Assembly: GCF_023516715.1 (NCBI RefSeq) | Contig: NZ_JAMGSI010000001.1 | Coordinates: 124,001 to 188,000, forward strand | Length of the DNA: 64,000 bases | Direction of reading: 5' to 3' | Source: Akkermansia massiliensis | Lineage (GTDB): Bacteria > Verrucomicrobiota > Verrucomicrobiia > Verrucomicrobiales > Akkermansiaceae | Part shown: positions 56,311 to 63,957 of the stretch, piece by piece | Position numbering within the stretch: the first letter of the stretch is position 1 | Layout: every line of letters begins with the position of its first letter | Notes under the pieces: model-generated | What the model saw: the letters and a program-made list of their open reading frames with translations, nothing else | Told to the model about the DNA's origin: nothing | Databases searched by the model: none | Program-made: the position numbers and the translations under genes

Positions 56311-57050
56311 AGGCTATCTTTCTCGGTGAGCAAAATCCGAAGGAAATCGTTGAGGATTATCTTAAAAACAACCAGATAGAGAGAGTGTTCATCATTGGCG
56401 ACAAGATTGACCTGGACTCGGGCGCCCGCGTGGATCACATCACGTATGCTCAAACTATCCTGTACAAATTTTATTATCCTTGGTTGAAAGACATTACGTC
56501 AAATTGCCTCGTCGTGTGGAACAATGCCATGCGGACAAAAAGCCGTTACGACCTGCATTATAACTGCATCAGGCGGTACATGCAGCAGGCGGACCACCGC
56601 ATCATTTTTGAACATTTCCCGGTCAGGGAGAAGGAAGAGGAATTCATGATCCTTTGGGATATGACGCTGAACAACCCCTTTTTGAAAGAGCCCTACGCTG
56701 AATGCGATTTTTCGCAGGGTGAAATTCACCTGGGGGACATCCGGTTTGAAGTCCATGAAACTCCCGTGGAGTTGGATGAAGAAGAGCTGGCCGCTTACGC
56801 TGCCGAAAAGGACCGGATTGTTGGGGAAGTGAAGAAAGACCCGAACATTGTGCCGCGGCGCCTTCTGAAATGGACGGAAGCCTTGGCTGCCAAAAAGGTT
56901 GGCGGGGAATACGACACCAAGGGAACCATCAAGCCGGTCATGAACGTGACCGTCACCAATACGGGGGTTGACGCATACTATATGGGCCGCCTCAATGATT
57001 ACAGAAGAGCAGTAAACAATGTCTGCGAAAAAATACAACGTCGAGGTTAA
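56307..57050 (+). CDS. Unknown protein of the modification cassette
   Basis: The 247-residue protein is not recognised. It begins MKAIFLGEQNPKEIVEDYL with a probable alpha/beta start (ERVFIIGDKIDLD), has aromatic-rich segments (LYKFYYPWLKDI, RYMQQADHRIIFEHFP) and an acidic linker near 170, and ends VDAYYMGRLNDYRRAV. The start overlaps the helicase stop by ATGA, and the 3' end overlaps the next gene by 32 bases, so translational coupling is likely and the product should work with its neighbours. Confidence 0.65.
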   Translation: MKAIFLGEQNPKEIVEDYLKNNQIERVFIIGDKIDLDSGARVDHITYAQTILYKFYYPWLKDITSNCLVVWNNAMRTKSRYDLHYNCIRRYMQQADHRIIFEHFPVREKEEEFMILWDMTLNNPFLKEPYAECDFSQGEIHLGDIRFEVHETPVELDEEELAAYAAEKDRIVGEVKKDPNIVPRRLLKWTEALAAKKVGGEYDTKGTIKPVMNVTVTNTGVDAYYMGRLNDYRRAVNNVCEKIQRRG

Positions 57051-58137
57051 CGTAGTGGATGCCGCCCGGGAAAGGATGGCGTTCATCTTTGACCACTTTG
57101 AAGACATCATCGTATCCATTTCAGGGGGGAAAGATTCAACCGTCCTGTGCCACCTTGCCCTTGAGGAAGCCCGGCGCCGCAGGCGCAAGGTCGGCTTGTT
57201 CTACCTTGATGAAGAAGTCGTCTATGACGCTACCATCCGGCAGGTAGAATACCTGATGGACATGGACCCCGAGCACACCATGCGGTACTGGTTGCAGATT
57301 GAATTCAACCTGACCAACTCGGTTGACATTTCAAACGGACAGTTCCATTGCTGGGACCCGAAGGAGCGGCCCAACTGGATGCACAAGCGCAGTTCAAAGA
57401 ACATCCTCAACCGGACATGGACACATGAAACCGTTATTGCCGACAAGAACAAGGGGTTCGGCTTTTACGATGTCATTACCAATTTTGAGATGGGATTCAG
57501 GAATGCTGCGTTCCTGGTGGGGCTCCGCGCAGACGAAAGCCTGAACCGGTACAGAACCATGATCAAGCATCCTGGCTTTGAGGGCGTGTTCTGGTCCACG
57601 AAAAAGCAGTTCGGCAATTTTGCCTTTTACCCAATTTACGATTGGGCCTTTTCCGACATTTGGAAGTACATCGCGGAACATGGGCTCAAGTATCATAAAT
57701 ACTATGATTTTGCCTTCCTGAAGGGAACCCCGCCTCACGCTATGCGCGTTTCTTCCCTGGTGCATGAAAAAAGCTTCAAGGCCATTCAGGACTTGCCGGA
57801 ATTCGAGCCGAAGACCTATGACCGGCTTTTGAAGCGGACCAAGGGCATTTCCTTTGCCCAGGAGACGGCTAAGGATAAAAAGATGTTCAGATGCCAGCAG
57901 CTGCCGAAGAACATCAAGACGTGGCGCGAGTACAGGGACATCCTGCTTCAAACGTACCCGGTCCCGGAGCGCCGCGAGATATTCCGGAAGCGGTTTGCAA
58001 AACACCTGGACAACGAATTTGTTGCCCGGCAGCAATGCCGGCAGCTCATTTTGAATGACTATGAAAACAACCTCCCCGTGAAGAACACGGAAGACCCGCT
58101 GGTTGAAAAGCTCAACTACTGGAAAGATATTTTATGA
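57019..58137 (+). CDS. PAPS-reductase-like (IbrA-type) protein
   Basis: The 372-residue protein belongs to the PAPS reductase/ATP pyrophosphatase family, with the PP-loop SISGGKDSTVL (33-43). YLDEEVVYDATIRQVEYLM, HCWDPKERPNWM, LVGLRADESLNRYR and IYDWAFSDIWKYI follow, the layout of the DUF3440/IbrA group rather than of the sulfate-assimilation enzyme. The reductase Cys of CysH (ECGLH) is missing, so it is not expected to reduce PAPS. DndC, the sulfur-inserting enzyme of phosphorothioation, is a distant relative. It is followed by a ParB-like gene, the usual IbrB partner, one small gene away. A nucleotide or sulfur chemistry role is inferred. Confidence 0.85.
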   Translation: MSAKKYNVEVNVVDAARERMAFIFDHFEDIIVSISGGKDSTVLCHLALEEARRRRRKVGLFYLDEEVVYDATIRQVEYLMDMDPEHTMRYWLQIEFNLTNSVDISNGQFHCWDPKERPNWMHKRSSKNILNRTWTHETVIADKNKGFGFYDVITNFEMGFRNAAFLVGLRADESLNRYRTMIKHPGFEGVFWSTKKQFGNFAFYPIYDWAFSDIWKYIAEHGLKYHKYYDFAFLKGTPPHAMRVSSLVHEKSFKAIQDLPEFEPKTYDRLLKRTKGISFAQETAKDKKMFRCQQLPKNIKTWREYRDILLQTYPVPERREIFRKRFAKHLDNEFVARQQCRQLILNDYENNLPVKNTEDPLVEKLNYWKDIL

Positions 58138-58140
58138 AAA

Positions 58141-58176
58141 TGATAAATTGCGTTGAATATTTATCAAAAAATGATA
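58141..58176. promoter_or_regulatory. Internal operator-like dyad of the element
   Basis: TGATAAAT (58141-58148) and ATTTATCA (58159-58166) form an inverted repeat with a 10-base spacer, followed by another TGATA. The half sites match those at 54091-54146. It lies in the 49-base gap after the IbrA-like gene, the only gap in the operon. Confidence 0.5.
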
Positions 58177-58186
58177 CGTGTGTCTC

Positions 58187-58567
58187 ATGAATGAAAATCC
58201 CGCCAAGCACCCTTTCTATGTAATTATTGATGATATGGCGTCCACACTGAATAGAATGCCATTGTCTGCCGCGGAAATAACCGATTTAGCATCGTCCATC
58301 CGCGACGGGCTTCGTCAGGCACAGAACCCGAATTTGATATATTTCCTTTCAGAGTCCGTTGATCTGTCTCCAAAAAGTAGGGATGTTGGAAATATTGATG
58401 AAAGCCGACTTCACGAAGAAGTGGAACGGGTTATTGGCGAAGTTATTGTTCTATCTCAATTTGATTTATATGAAATGAACTCAAGAATTACTTTTGCGAG
58501 GCATTGTTTAGAAATCGCTGATACACTAGATGCCCTGGCTTGCAGAATAAGGAATTACATCGTATGA
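58187..58567 (+). CDS. Small acidic protein between IbrA- and IbrB-like genes
   Basis: The 126-residue protein is not recognised. It is helical and acidic: PFYVIIDDMASTLNRMPLSA, EITDLASSIRDGLRQA, LHEEVERVIGEVIVLSQFDL. ATG 58187 is chosen; GTG 58178 is an alternative. The codon use is more AT-rich than that of its neighbours, which suggests a separate origin. The stop overlaps the next start by ATGA, so it is translated with the ParB-like gene. Confidence 0.6.
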   Translation: MNENPAKHPFYVIIDDMASTLNRMPLSAAEITDLASSIRDGLRQAQNPNLIYFLSESVDLSPKSRDVGNIDESRLHEEVERVIGEVIVLSQFDLYEMNSRITFARHCLEIADTLDALACRIRNYIV

Positions 58568-59082
58568 AAATCGACATTCCATGCCTAGACGTGCGGATGG
58601 TAGACCGGGAAGAGCTCCAAGCCAATGATTACAACCCGAACACCGTTCCCAGGGACAAAATGCTCTTGCTGAAGCAGTCCATTTTGGATAATGGATTTTG
58701 CTTCCCTATTGTGACGATTTGGAGCGAAGAAGACGAAAAATATATTATCGTTGACGGGTTCCACCGTTTCACAATTTGCCAGCCTGAATGGCTTAATATC
58801 AAGAAAGTTCCTATTGTCGTTCTGAAGCACGATTTGAGCCAGCGCATGACGGCCACGGTGCAATTCAACAAAGCGCGGGGTGTCCACGCCGTTGACAAGG
58901 ATGCAGACATTGTGAAAGCACTGCTGGAACAGGGGAAGAAGGAAGAGGAAATTGCAAACTCCCTCGGGCTGGATTTGGACACGGTACTGCGGTACAAGCA
59001 GATGACCGGCATTCTGGCCCTGTTTGAAGGGGTCAACTACTCTCATTCATGGGGCATCAAAGACGGGGAGGACGCGCAATGA
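58564..59082 (+). CDS. ParB-like nuclease-fold (IbrB-type) protein
   Basis: The 172-residue protein has the ParB/Srx-like fold: ELQANDYNPNTVPRDKMLLLKQSILDNG in two segments, then the nucleotide-binding VDGFHRF (63-69), and LSQRMTATVQFNKARG. A C-terminal HTH-like part follows (EEEIANSLGLDLDTVLRY, about 137-155). IbrB proteins are regularly paired with IbrA-like PAPS-reductase homologues. ParB-fold proteins use CTP or act as nucleases; the activity here is unknown. Start and stop overlap the flanking genes by 4 bases. Confidence 0.82.
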   Translation: MKIDIPCLDVRMVDREELQANDYNPNTVPRDKMLLLKQSILDNGFCFPIVTIWSEEDEKYIIVDGFHRFTICQPEWLNIKKVPIVVLKHDLSQRMTATVQFNKARGVHAVDKDADIVKALLEQGKKEEEIANSLGLDLDTVLRYKQMTGILALFEGVNYSHSWGIKDGEDAQ

Positions 59083-59966
59083 GCAATGAAAACAAATGGG
59101 AATACGACGGGAGCATCAAGAAATACCCCATTGCCCCCGGCGAAGTGTGGGAGCAGGAAGGAAACAAAGTTGCCATCAATGACATCTTTGACGGGCTGCC
59201 CGCTTTCATGAAGGAAGCGGACTTGGTTTTCATCGACCCTCCGTGGAACTTGGGGAATGCAAACGCGTTTGTGACGAAGGCCGGGCGGACTGATTACAAG
59301 GATGATTTTGTCCGGTTCTACAAGAAAGTCTTTGAACGGTTATCGGAAATCAACCCGGAAACCGCCTATATTGAAATCGGGAAGGAATATCTTGCCGAGT
59401 TCATGATAGAGGCAAAAAAGCTTTATAAGTACGTTACTTGCTACAATTCCTCCTATTACCACAAAAAGGAAAATGTGTGCTACGTCATCCGGGCCAGCAG
59501 GAAGGCCAAGAAGCCCAAGCTTGACGGGCTGGACGAAGAAGACATCATCGCGTGGATTTGTGAGAATGAAGAGTATTCCTGCATTGGCGATTTTGTGATG
59601 GGCCGCGGGCTGGTCGGGTACTACGCCCATAAATTCGGGCGCCGCTTTGTAGGGTGCGAGCTCAATCCGAATCGGTTGGCCGTTCTTTTGAATAGGATCG
59701 GTGGAGAATGGAAGGTTTCACCGTTGCATGATTCCATCCCAGTTTTAAAACAGCTTATTGAGTACAATGGACGCCTGCTGGACCCGGTTTTCATCATCGG
59801 GCAACGCATGAAGGAACTGACGGGGCAGGGAATCCCTGTAATGGAGGCCCGGGCGAAGATTGCCGCTCATTTTGGGGTGAAGCCTCTGACAATTCACCGA
59901 TGGACAACGCGCCAGTCTGATTTTCCTGTGAAGCTTGAAATGGTAAAAAAGCTTGTGGCTTTATAG
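59079..59966 (+). CDS. Beta-class DNA methyltransferase
   Basis: The 295-residue protein has the catalytic DPPW motif (53-56, LVFIDPPWNLG) ahead of an AdoMet-binding region (MGRGLVGYYAHKFGRRFVGCELN, about 168-190, in two segments), the order of beta-class N6-adenine or N4-cytosine methyltransferases. No target-recognition domain is obvious. A C-terminal HTH-like segment (ARAKIAAHFGVKPLTIHRW, about 255-273) may guide it. It is the last gene of the overlapping cassette (ATGA overlap with the ParB-like gene) and converges on an HTH gene. No cognate restriction enzyme is in view, so a self-protecting or DNA-modifying role is inferred. Confidence 0.85.
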   Translation: MSNENKWEYDGSIKKYPIAPGEVWEQEGNKVAINDIFDGLPAFMKEADLVFIDPPWNLGNANAFVTKAGRTDYKDDFVRFYKKVFERLSEINPETAYIEIGKEYLAEFMIEAKKLYKYVTCYNSSYYHKKENVCYVIRASRKAKKPKLDGLDEEDIIAWICENEEYSCIGDFVMGRGLVGYYAHKFGRRFVGCELNPNRLAVLLNRIGGEWKVSPLHDSIPVLKQLIEYNGRLLDPVFIIGQRMKELTGQGIPVMEARAKIAAHFGVKPLTIHRWTTRQSDFPVKLEMVKKLVAL

Positions 59967-60308
59967 GTTGTGGTGCGGCACGTTAGAGAGTGCAATAAGC
60001 GTTCTTGAGGCCCATTTTTCAATCGTCATGCCATGGATGTTCGCCGTCATTCTAGCCCGGTCAAATTGATTGCGGGGAAATGGCACCTCAATAATGTCCA
60101 TATCAGGGTCATGCAGGCTTTTTTGGCGCCGGCTGTATTCTTCCTTCATGATGCGCTCAATGACACGTTGCCGTGCTTCCGGAATTGGAAGGTAGGAAAG
60201 CCATTTATCAACTTGGCTCTTCCTGACGCCGCAAAGATCGGCAAAAACCTCTCTGCTCATTTCCATATCCTTCAGAAACGCCCGGATTTTGTCTTTTGTG
60301 TCATCCAT
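59961..60308 (-). CDS. Small HTH protein of the lysogeny region
   Basis: The 115-residue protein has an N-terminal XRE-like helix-turn-helix (IRAFLKDMEMSREVFADLCG-type, DLCGVRKSQVDKWLS at about 25-39), similar in plan to the HTH of the adjacent repressor. The C-terminal half (EVPFPRNQFDRARMTANIHG) is not recognised but recalls ribbon-helix-helix proteins. ATG 60308 is chosen over 60332. It is transcribed leftward behind a TATAAT box with overlapping dyads, and its 3' end overlaps the methyltransferase stop by 6 bases. Confidence 0.6.
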   Translation of the reverse strand: MDDTKDKIRAFLKDMEMSREVFADLCGVRKSQVDKWLSYLPIPEARQRVIERIMKEEYSRRQKSLHDPDMDIIEVPFPRNQFDRARMTANIHGMTIEKWASRTLIALSNVPHHNL

Positions 60309-60366
60309 GCGGACATTTTTCCCAAATGGCAAACAGCGGCAAGTTTTTTCTGATGATTTTACTTTT

Positions 60367-60415
60367 TAGGAATAACTTAGTTTGAAAAGATTCCTATTAT
60401 AGCAAGCACTTGCTA
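60367..60415. promoter_or_regulatory. Operator-promoter upstream of the small HTH gene
   Basis: Two dyads are visible: TAGGAAT/ATTCCTA (60367-60396, 16-base spacer) and TAGCAAG-CA-CTTGCTA (60400-60415, 7-bp arms). On the minus strand a perfect TATAAT (60395-60400) sits between them, so the dyad overlaps the promoter spacer. Confidence 0.5.
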
Positions 60416-60427
60416 AATGAGGAATTC

Positions 60428-61192
60428 TTATCCTTTACGCCAATCTTTCAACGTTTCCACATACACGGCGGAGATTTTACCTTCTTCAATGGGCTCTACA
60501 TCCTTAAAGGCTGAGTTGATAGACTTGAGGACATATTCTTGTTTCCCTGTTTCAGGATTCTTGCGGCGGCCAAGTTTTTTCAGGGTATAGTCATTCCCCT
60601 CATTGTAAACCACCAAGGTTCCAAGCTTGGGAAAGAGATAATCCTTGTATTCTCTTACGACAACCAGCGAGCCATCCGGTATTTTGGGCTCCATCGACTT
60701 CCCATTCACGTGCAGTACATATTCGTCTTTCTCCAAGGGGCGTCCGATAAGAATGTCCTGTAGAATGGTCGCACCGTCCGCGGGTTTACCTGCGGCCGTG
60801 TTACCTATGATTTGTGCTTTATAGTCCGGCGACTCCACTGCTGTTTCAACCGGAACAAACTGCCTACGGACAGGTTCTTCTTTGGCCGCGTTTTTGTAAT
60901 ACTCCCGGGCAGTGACCTGGAGGATATAGGAGACCATGTCTTCAAGCTTTTTGTGCATTTCGTCCGCCAGGGACCGGAGTTGTTTTTCAAAGTCAGGGGG
61001 AAGTTCAAATTCAATTTCTTCATCCCCGTTCATGAGGCGTTCAATGAGTTCCATTTTTTGAGAAACGATCGGCTTGCCTGCGGAAAGCCAGTTATCCACC
61101 GTTCGCTTACTGACCAGCGTTTTTTCAGCTAACCAAGCGCGGTCTTTCCCTATCTCTTTGAGCCACGTTTTGATGTCTTCTGCATTGAGCAT
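60428..61192 (-). CDS. Phage-type repressor with S24 peptidase domain
   Basis: The 254-residue protein has an N-terminal HTH (WLKEIGKDRAWLAEKTLVSKR in parts, about 6-40) and a C-terminal LexA/CI-type S24 domain. It contains VLHVNGKSMEPKIPDGSLVV with the catalytic Ser (about 174) and GNDYTLKKLGRR with the Lys (about 213). It is expected to hold the element silent and to inactivate itself on RecA activation. A clear Ala-Gly cleavage site was not placed; TAAGKPADG is a candidate. The start at ATG 61192 is preferred over 61243 because it starts the HTH fold. It is divergent from a small Cro-position gene. Confidence 0.88.
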   Translation of the reverse strand: MLNAEDIKTWLKEIGKDRAWLAEKTLVSKRTVDNWLSAGKPIVSQKMELIERLMNGDEEIEFELPPDFEKQLRSLADEMHKKLEDMVSYILQVTAREYYKNAAKEEPVRRQFVPVETAVESPDYKAQIIGNTAAGKPADGATILQDILIGRPLEKDEYVLHVNGKSMEPKIPDGSLVVVREYKDYLFPKLGTLVVYNEGNDYTLKKLGRRKNPETGKQEYVLKSINSAFKDVEPIEEGKISAVYVETLKDWRKG

Positions 61193-61201
61193 GTCAGCAT
61201 T

Positions 61202-61296
61202 ATGCACCAGAAGCGCATTAGAGGCAATAGAAATATTTATCATGAATGCACCTAGAGCGAAAATTAATATTGACTAGATTTCGTTTGTGGTGCATT
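61202..61296. promoter_or_regulatory. Three ATGCACC half-sites in the divergent repressor region
   Basis: ATGCACC occurs at 61202-61208 and 61246-61252, and its reverse complement GGTGCAT at 61289-61295. The spacing is about 44 and 43 bases, that is about four helical turns. The sites flank the repressor start and a TTGACT (61270-61275) for the rightward genes. Confidence 0.45.
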
Positions 61297-61328
61297 TTGT
61301 AATCATCAACAACACGCAAGACGCGAAT

Positions 61329-61523
61329 ATGATCATCGACCTGAGAAAAGAACCGAAAGAAGTAAGGGAATGGGTACAGGATGCCGAGAGGGCCACAGGC
61401 TTGAGCGGCTTTGCTCTCATTATGGGAGCCATTATGGATTTTTCCAACAAGGCTAAAAAGAATCGTCGCCCCCGTAAGAATCCCGCTCCCAAGAAACCAA
61501 CAACGTATCCCAAAGAAAAATGA
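61329..61523 (+). CDS. Small basic protein in the Cro position
   Basis: The 64-residue protein has a short helical front (IIDLRKEPKEVREWVQDAER) and a hydrophobic stretch (LSGFALIMGAIMDFS), then a Lys/Pro-rich tail (KKNRRPRKNPAPKKPTTYPK). No HTH is obvious, so a Cro role is only suggested by position, divergent from the repressor. ATG 61329 is chosen over the frame start 61287, which lies in the operator region. Confidence 0.45.
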   Translation: MIIDLRKEPKEVREWVQDAERATGLSGFALIMGAIMDFSNKAKKNRRPRKNPAPKKPTTYPKEK

Positions 61524-61614
61524 CAAAATGGGAAATATTTTGTTGAATTCTTCTGCTAAAATAGTAAATCTGGATTTGTTAGAACGATAATATCCAAAAA
61601 TAACAAGGTAAATC

Positions 61615-61791
61615 ATGAGGCCCTACGCAGATATCAACGGAGATTTCCACTGCCCTGAATGTGGGGCGCTCCTGGTGGACTTCGACGAGGCTGACCCTCT
61701 GTGCAGAGGATGCTGTGAATCCTGTGGATGGGAAGAAACCGACGATGAACCCGCTTTCCCATACGCCGACACCTACGGCGGCCATTTTTGA
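61615..61791 (+). CDS. Small zinc-ribbon protein
   Basis: A 58-residue open frame starts at ATG 61615 after an AAGG Shine-Dalgarno about 8 bases upstream. It contains four CxxC-type Cys (HCPECGALL, LCRGCCESCGW), a zinc-ribbon pattern, and an acidic tail. Small zinc ribbons are frequent among phage early genes; function unknown. Confidence 0.55.
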   Translation: MRPYADINGDFHCPECGALLVDFDEADPLCRGCCESCGWEETDDEPAFPYADTYGGHF

Positions 61792-61794
61792 ACC

Positions 61795-61848
61795 ATGGAA
61801 GAATCCCTGATTGAAGAACTGAAGCGGCTCGGCTGGTACGAGCTTTAA
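61795..61848 (+). CDS. Very short open frame (17 residues)
   Basis: MEESLIEELKRLGWYEL starts 4 bases after the zinc-ribbon stop. It could be a translated short peptide or chance; no family can be given. Confidence 0.2.
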   Translation: MEESLIEELKRLGWYEL

Positions 61849-61866
61849 CCCCAACCCTAAACAACA

Positions 61867-62058
61867 ATGAGAAAAATGACGAATGAACAATACTGGATGC
61901 GCCGAGACCGCGACGCAAAAATAGAATCCCTATACGGCTGCCCGCTGGACTTGCCGGAAAATGACCTCAAGCCCCGGCCTGGCATCGTGCAGAACCTTGT
62001 CTTTTCCTCCCTGCTGGTTGGCATCTGCACGATCATTTATTTCATCGTTAAATCTTAG
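61867..62058 (+). CDS. Small single-span membrane protein
   Basis: The 63-residue protein has a charged N-terminal part (MTNEQYWMRRDRDAKIESLY) and one C-terminal membrane segment (NLVFSSLLVGICTIIYFIV). An ATG at 61876 is an alternative start. It is followed without gap by the next gene. Small membrane proteins near phage switch regions can act in immunity or exclusion, which is inferred only. Confidence 0.5.
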   Translation: MRKMTNEQYWMRRDRDAKIESLYGCPLDLPENDLKPRPGIVQNLVFSSLLVGICTIIYFIVKS

Positions 62059-62063
62059 TGTAT

Positions 62064-62432
62064 ATGAACGGATTGGATCAATTTGTAACTTCTATCGTGG
62101 AGCAGACTATTGAAAGTCTGCATGACCGCGGCTTGTTGATTTTGGAAGAATCCGATGAACAGAAAGCCGCCCGCATGTTTAATGGAAAGCTGGAACTCTC
62201 TATAAACGACCTGGCGCAGCATCCAGCCTGCGGATGGTCACGCAAGAAGACTATTAAACTTCTACGGGACAAACACATAGAAGACCTTGGTACCAGTGCC
62301 CGCGACTACCGTATTTCTGCCGTGAGCGTGTACCGCTTTCTTACTAAGGAGAAAATCTCTCAGACAGGGGTCGACATGAACAGACCTCCCGCAAAACGGA
62401 AGAGGAACCCCCCAAGTACCATTTCCAACTAA
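62064..62432 (+). CDS. Excisionase-like HTH protein
   Basis: The 122-residue protein has a winged-HTH segment (LSINDLAQHPACGWSRKKTI and RISAVSVYRFL, about 45-95) like phage excisionases and MerR-type readers, and a basic tail (RPPAKRKRNPPS). GTG 62058 is an alternative start. Position in the early right arm fits an excisionase or an early regulator. Confidence 0.5.
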   Translation: MNGLDQFVTSIVEQTIESLHDRGLLILEESDEQKAARMFNGKLELSINDLAQHPACGWSRKKTIKLLRDKHIEDLGTSARDYRISAVSVYRFLTKEKISQTGVDMNRPPAKRKRNPPSTISN

Positions 62433-62466
62433 CCTAACCTAAGTAACAACAAACAGAAAAAACACC

Positions 62467-62943
62467 ATGCAAAGAAACGAATGTAAGACTGGAACAGCGA
62501 AGTACGACCCGGCGCGGAAATACCGCAAGGGGGATTTAGTTCGAATCACCGGATTTCACGGGAGGCTTTTCGGAAGTGGAGGTAATCGGGAGTTGTCCGC
62601 AAATAACGCAATTGGAGGCCAAGTGGCCCTTTGTGGAGACGAGATTGCGGGAGGGGATGTTAGCCTCCCTGATGGCGTTTTACTAAACCGAAACAATTAC
62701 CTTTCAGTTGCTTGTATCAAACTTGTCAAGCCGATTGAAGAAATTGAAGCGGAACAACCTTATAGGGTCGAAGAGATGGCTTTTAATTTCCGGGTCACGA
62801 GAGATATCTACTATATGCACACAATATGGTGGAATTCAGACGCTTGTCTCACATCTCCCTACAACAAGGAAGAAGCCTTAAGGAAAGCGCAGGAGCTTTG
62901 CGACGAACTGAACCGCAAGCATCAGGAATCCCTGAATGCCTAA
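62467..62943 (+). CDS. Hypothetical phage protein
   Basis: The 158-residue protein is not recognised. Its first half is beta-rich (YDPARKYRKGDLVRITGFHG, GGDVSLPDGVLLNRNNYLS) like an SH3-type barrel. The end is helical (KEEALRKAQELCDELNRKH). It lies 34 bases after the HTH gene and 65 bases before recT, in the same rightward block. Confidence 0.55.
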   Translation: MQRNECKTGTAKYDPARKYRKGDLVRITGFHGRLFGSGGNRELSANNAIGGQVALCGDEIAGGDVSLPDGVLLNRNNYLSVACIKLVKPIEEIEAEQPYRVEEMAFNFRVTRDIYYMHTIWWNSDACLTSPYNKEEALRKAQELCDELNRKHQESLNA

Positions 62944-63008
62944 AAAGCAGTTGGCCGGGGTCAGCGCCAACTGATCCCCGGCCTGTTACACAGAACCATG
63001 CAAAGATT

Positions 63009-63956
63009 ATGAGTAACGCACCTACACATAAACTAGATTTGCCCCAGGCGCCAGTCCCGAAAAAGACACTCCATGAAATTGTGATGTCGGAGGACATGAA
63101 GAGCCACATTGCCCAGCTTGTAGAGGGCATGATGACGCCGGAACGCTGTATCAGTATCTTCTGGCACTGCTGCCAGAAAACCCCACTCCTTCAGCAATGC
63201 GCCCCTGTAACGCTGATTGCATCCCTGAAAAACCTGCTGATGATGCGTTGTGAGCCTGACGGCATCCACGGCTATCTTGTTCCATTTTGGGCTAAAGACA
63301 AGGCAACCGGAAAGCCCGTGCTAACCTGCGTGCCGGTGCCCTCCGCCCGCGGCCTGATGCGTATGGCCCGCTCCAATGGCGTCACCAACCTCAACATTGG
63401 CATTGCACGTGAGGGAGAGCCGTTTTACTGGAATATCGAGGACGGGAAATTTGTCATGGGTCACACCCCCGGATGGGATGACGACAAGAAACCCATCAGG
63501 GGTTTTTACTGTATCTGGACAGACAAGGATAGCTACTTGCACGGGGAGCGGATGAGTCTGAAAGCCGTCAATGATATCATGGCCCGCTCCAACTCCCGTA
63601 ACAAGAAGGGGGAAATCGTAGGACCCTGGAAAACCGATTTTGAACAAATGGGCTTGAAAACAGTGATCAAGCGCGCCTCCAAGCAATGGGATTTGCCCTT
63701 GTATATCCAGCAAGCCATGAGCGTCTCCGACGAACAGGAATTTGGAAGCGAAATGCGGAATGTAACCCCGGAAAAAACCGATGGACCCGCCGAAGGGGAA
63801 ACCCCGTGGAACAACGCGCCAGCACCTGAAGAATTCCAAAACGACCAACCGGAAGCCCTGCCGGAACCGGAGCCGGAAGGACAGAATGACCTTATTCCCG
63901 GACTGAAGATGCCCGCGCCGAAAGAGCCCGTAACCATCAGCAGGGAGGACTATTGA
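63009..63956 (+). CDS. recT: RecT-family single-strand annealing protein
   Basis: RecT proteins anneal complementary single strands during phage recombination. The 315-residue protein shows the family pattern: MTPERCISIFWHCCQKTPLLQQC, SLKNLLMMRCEPDGIHGYLVPF, GLMRMARSNGVTNLNIGIAREGE and PWKTDFEQMGLKTVIKRASKQW, with an acidic Pro/Glu-rich tail (about 260-300). ATG 63009 is chosen; the frame from 62826 overlaps the previous gene. A nuclease partner (RecE/YqaJ) is expected right after it. Confidence 0.9.
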   Translation: MSNAPTHKLDLPQAPVPKKTLHEIVMSEDMKSHIAQLVEGMMTPERCISIFWHCCQKTPLLQQCAPVTLIASLKNLLMMRCEPDGIHGYLVPFWAKDKATGKPVLTCVPVPSARGLMRMARSNGVTNLNIGIAREGEPFYWNIEDGKFVMGHTPGWDDDKKPIRGFYCIWTDKDSYLHGERMSLKAVNDIMARSNSRNKKGEIVGPWKTDFEQMGLKTVIKRASKQWDLPLYIQQAMSVSDEQEFGSEMRNVTPEKTDGPAEGETPWNNAPAPEEFQNDQPEALPEPEPEGQNDLIPGLKMPAPKEPVTISREDY

Positions 63957-63957
63957 C

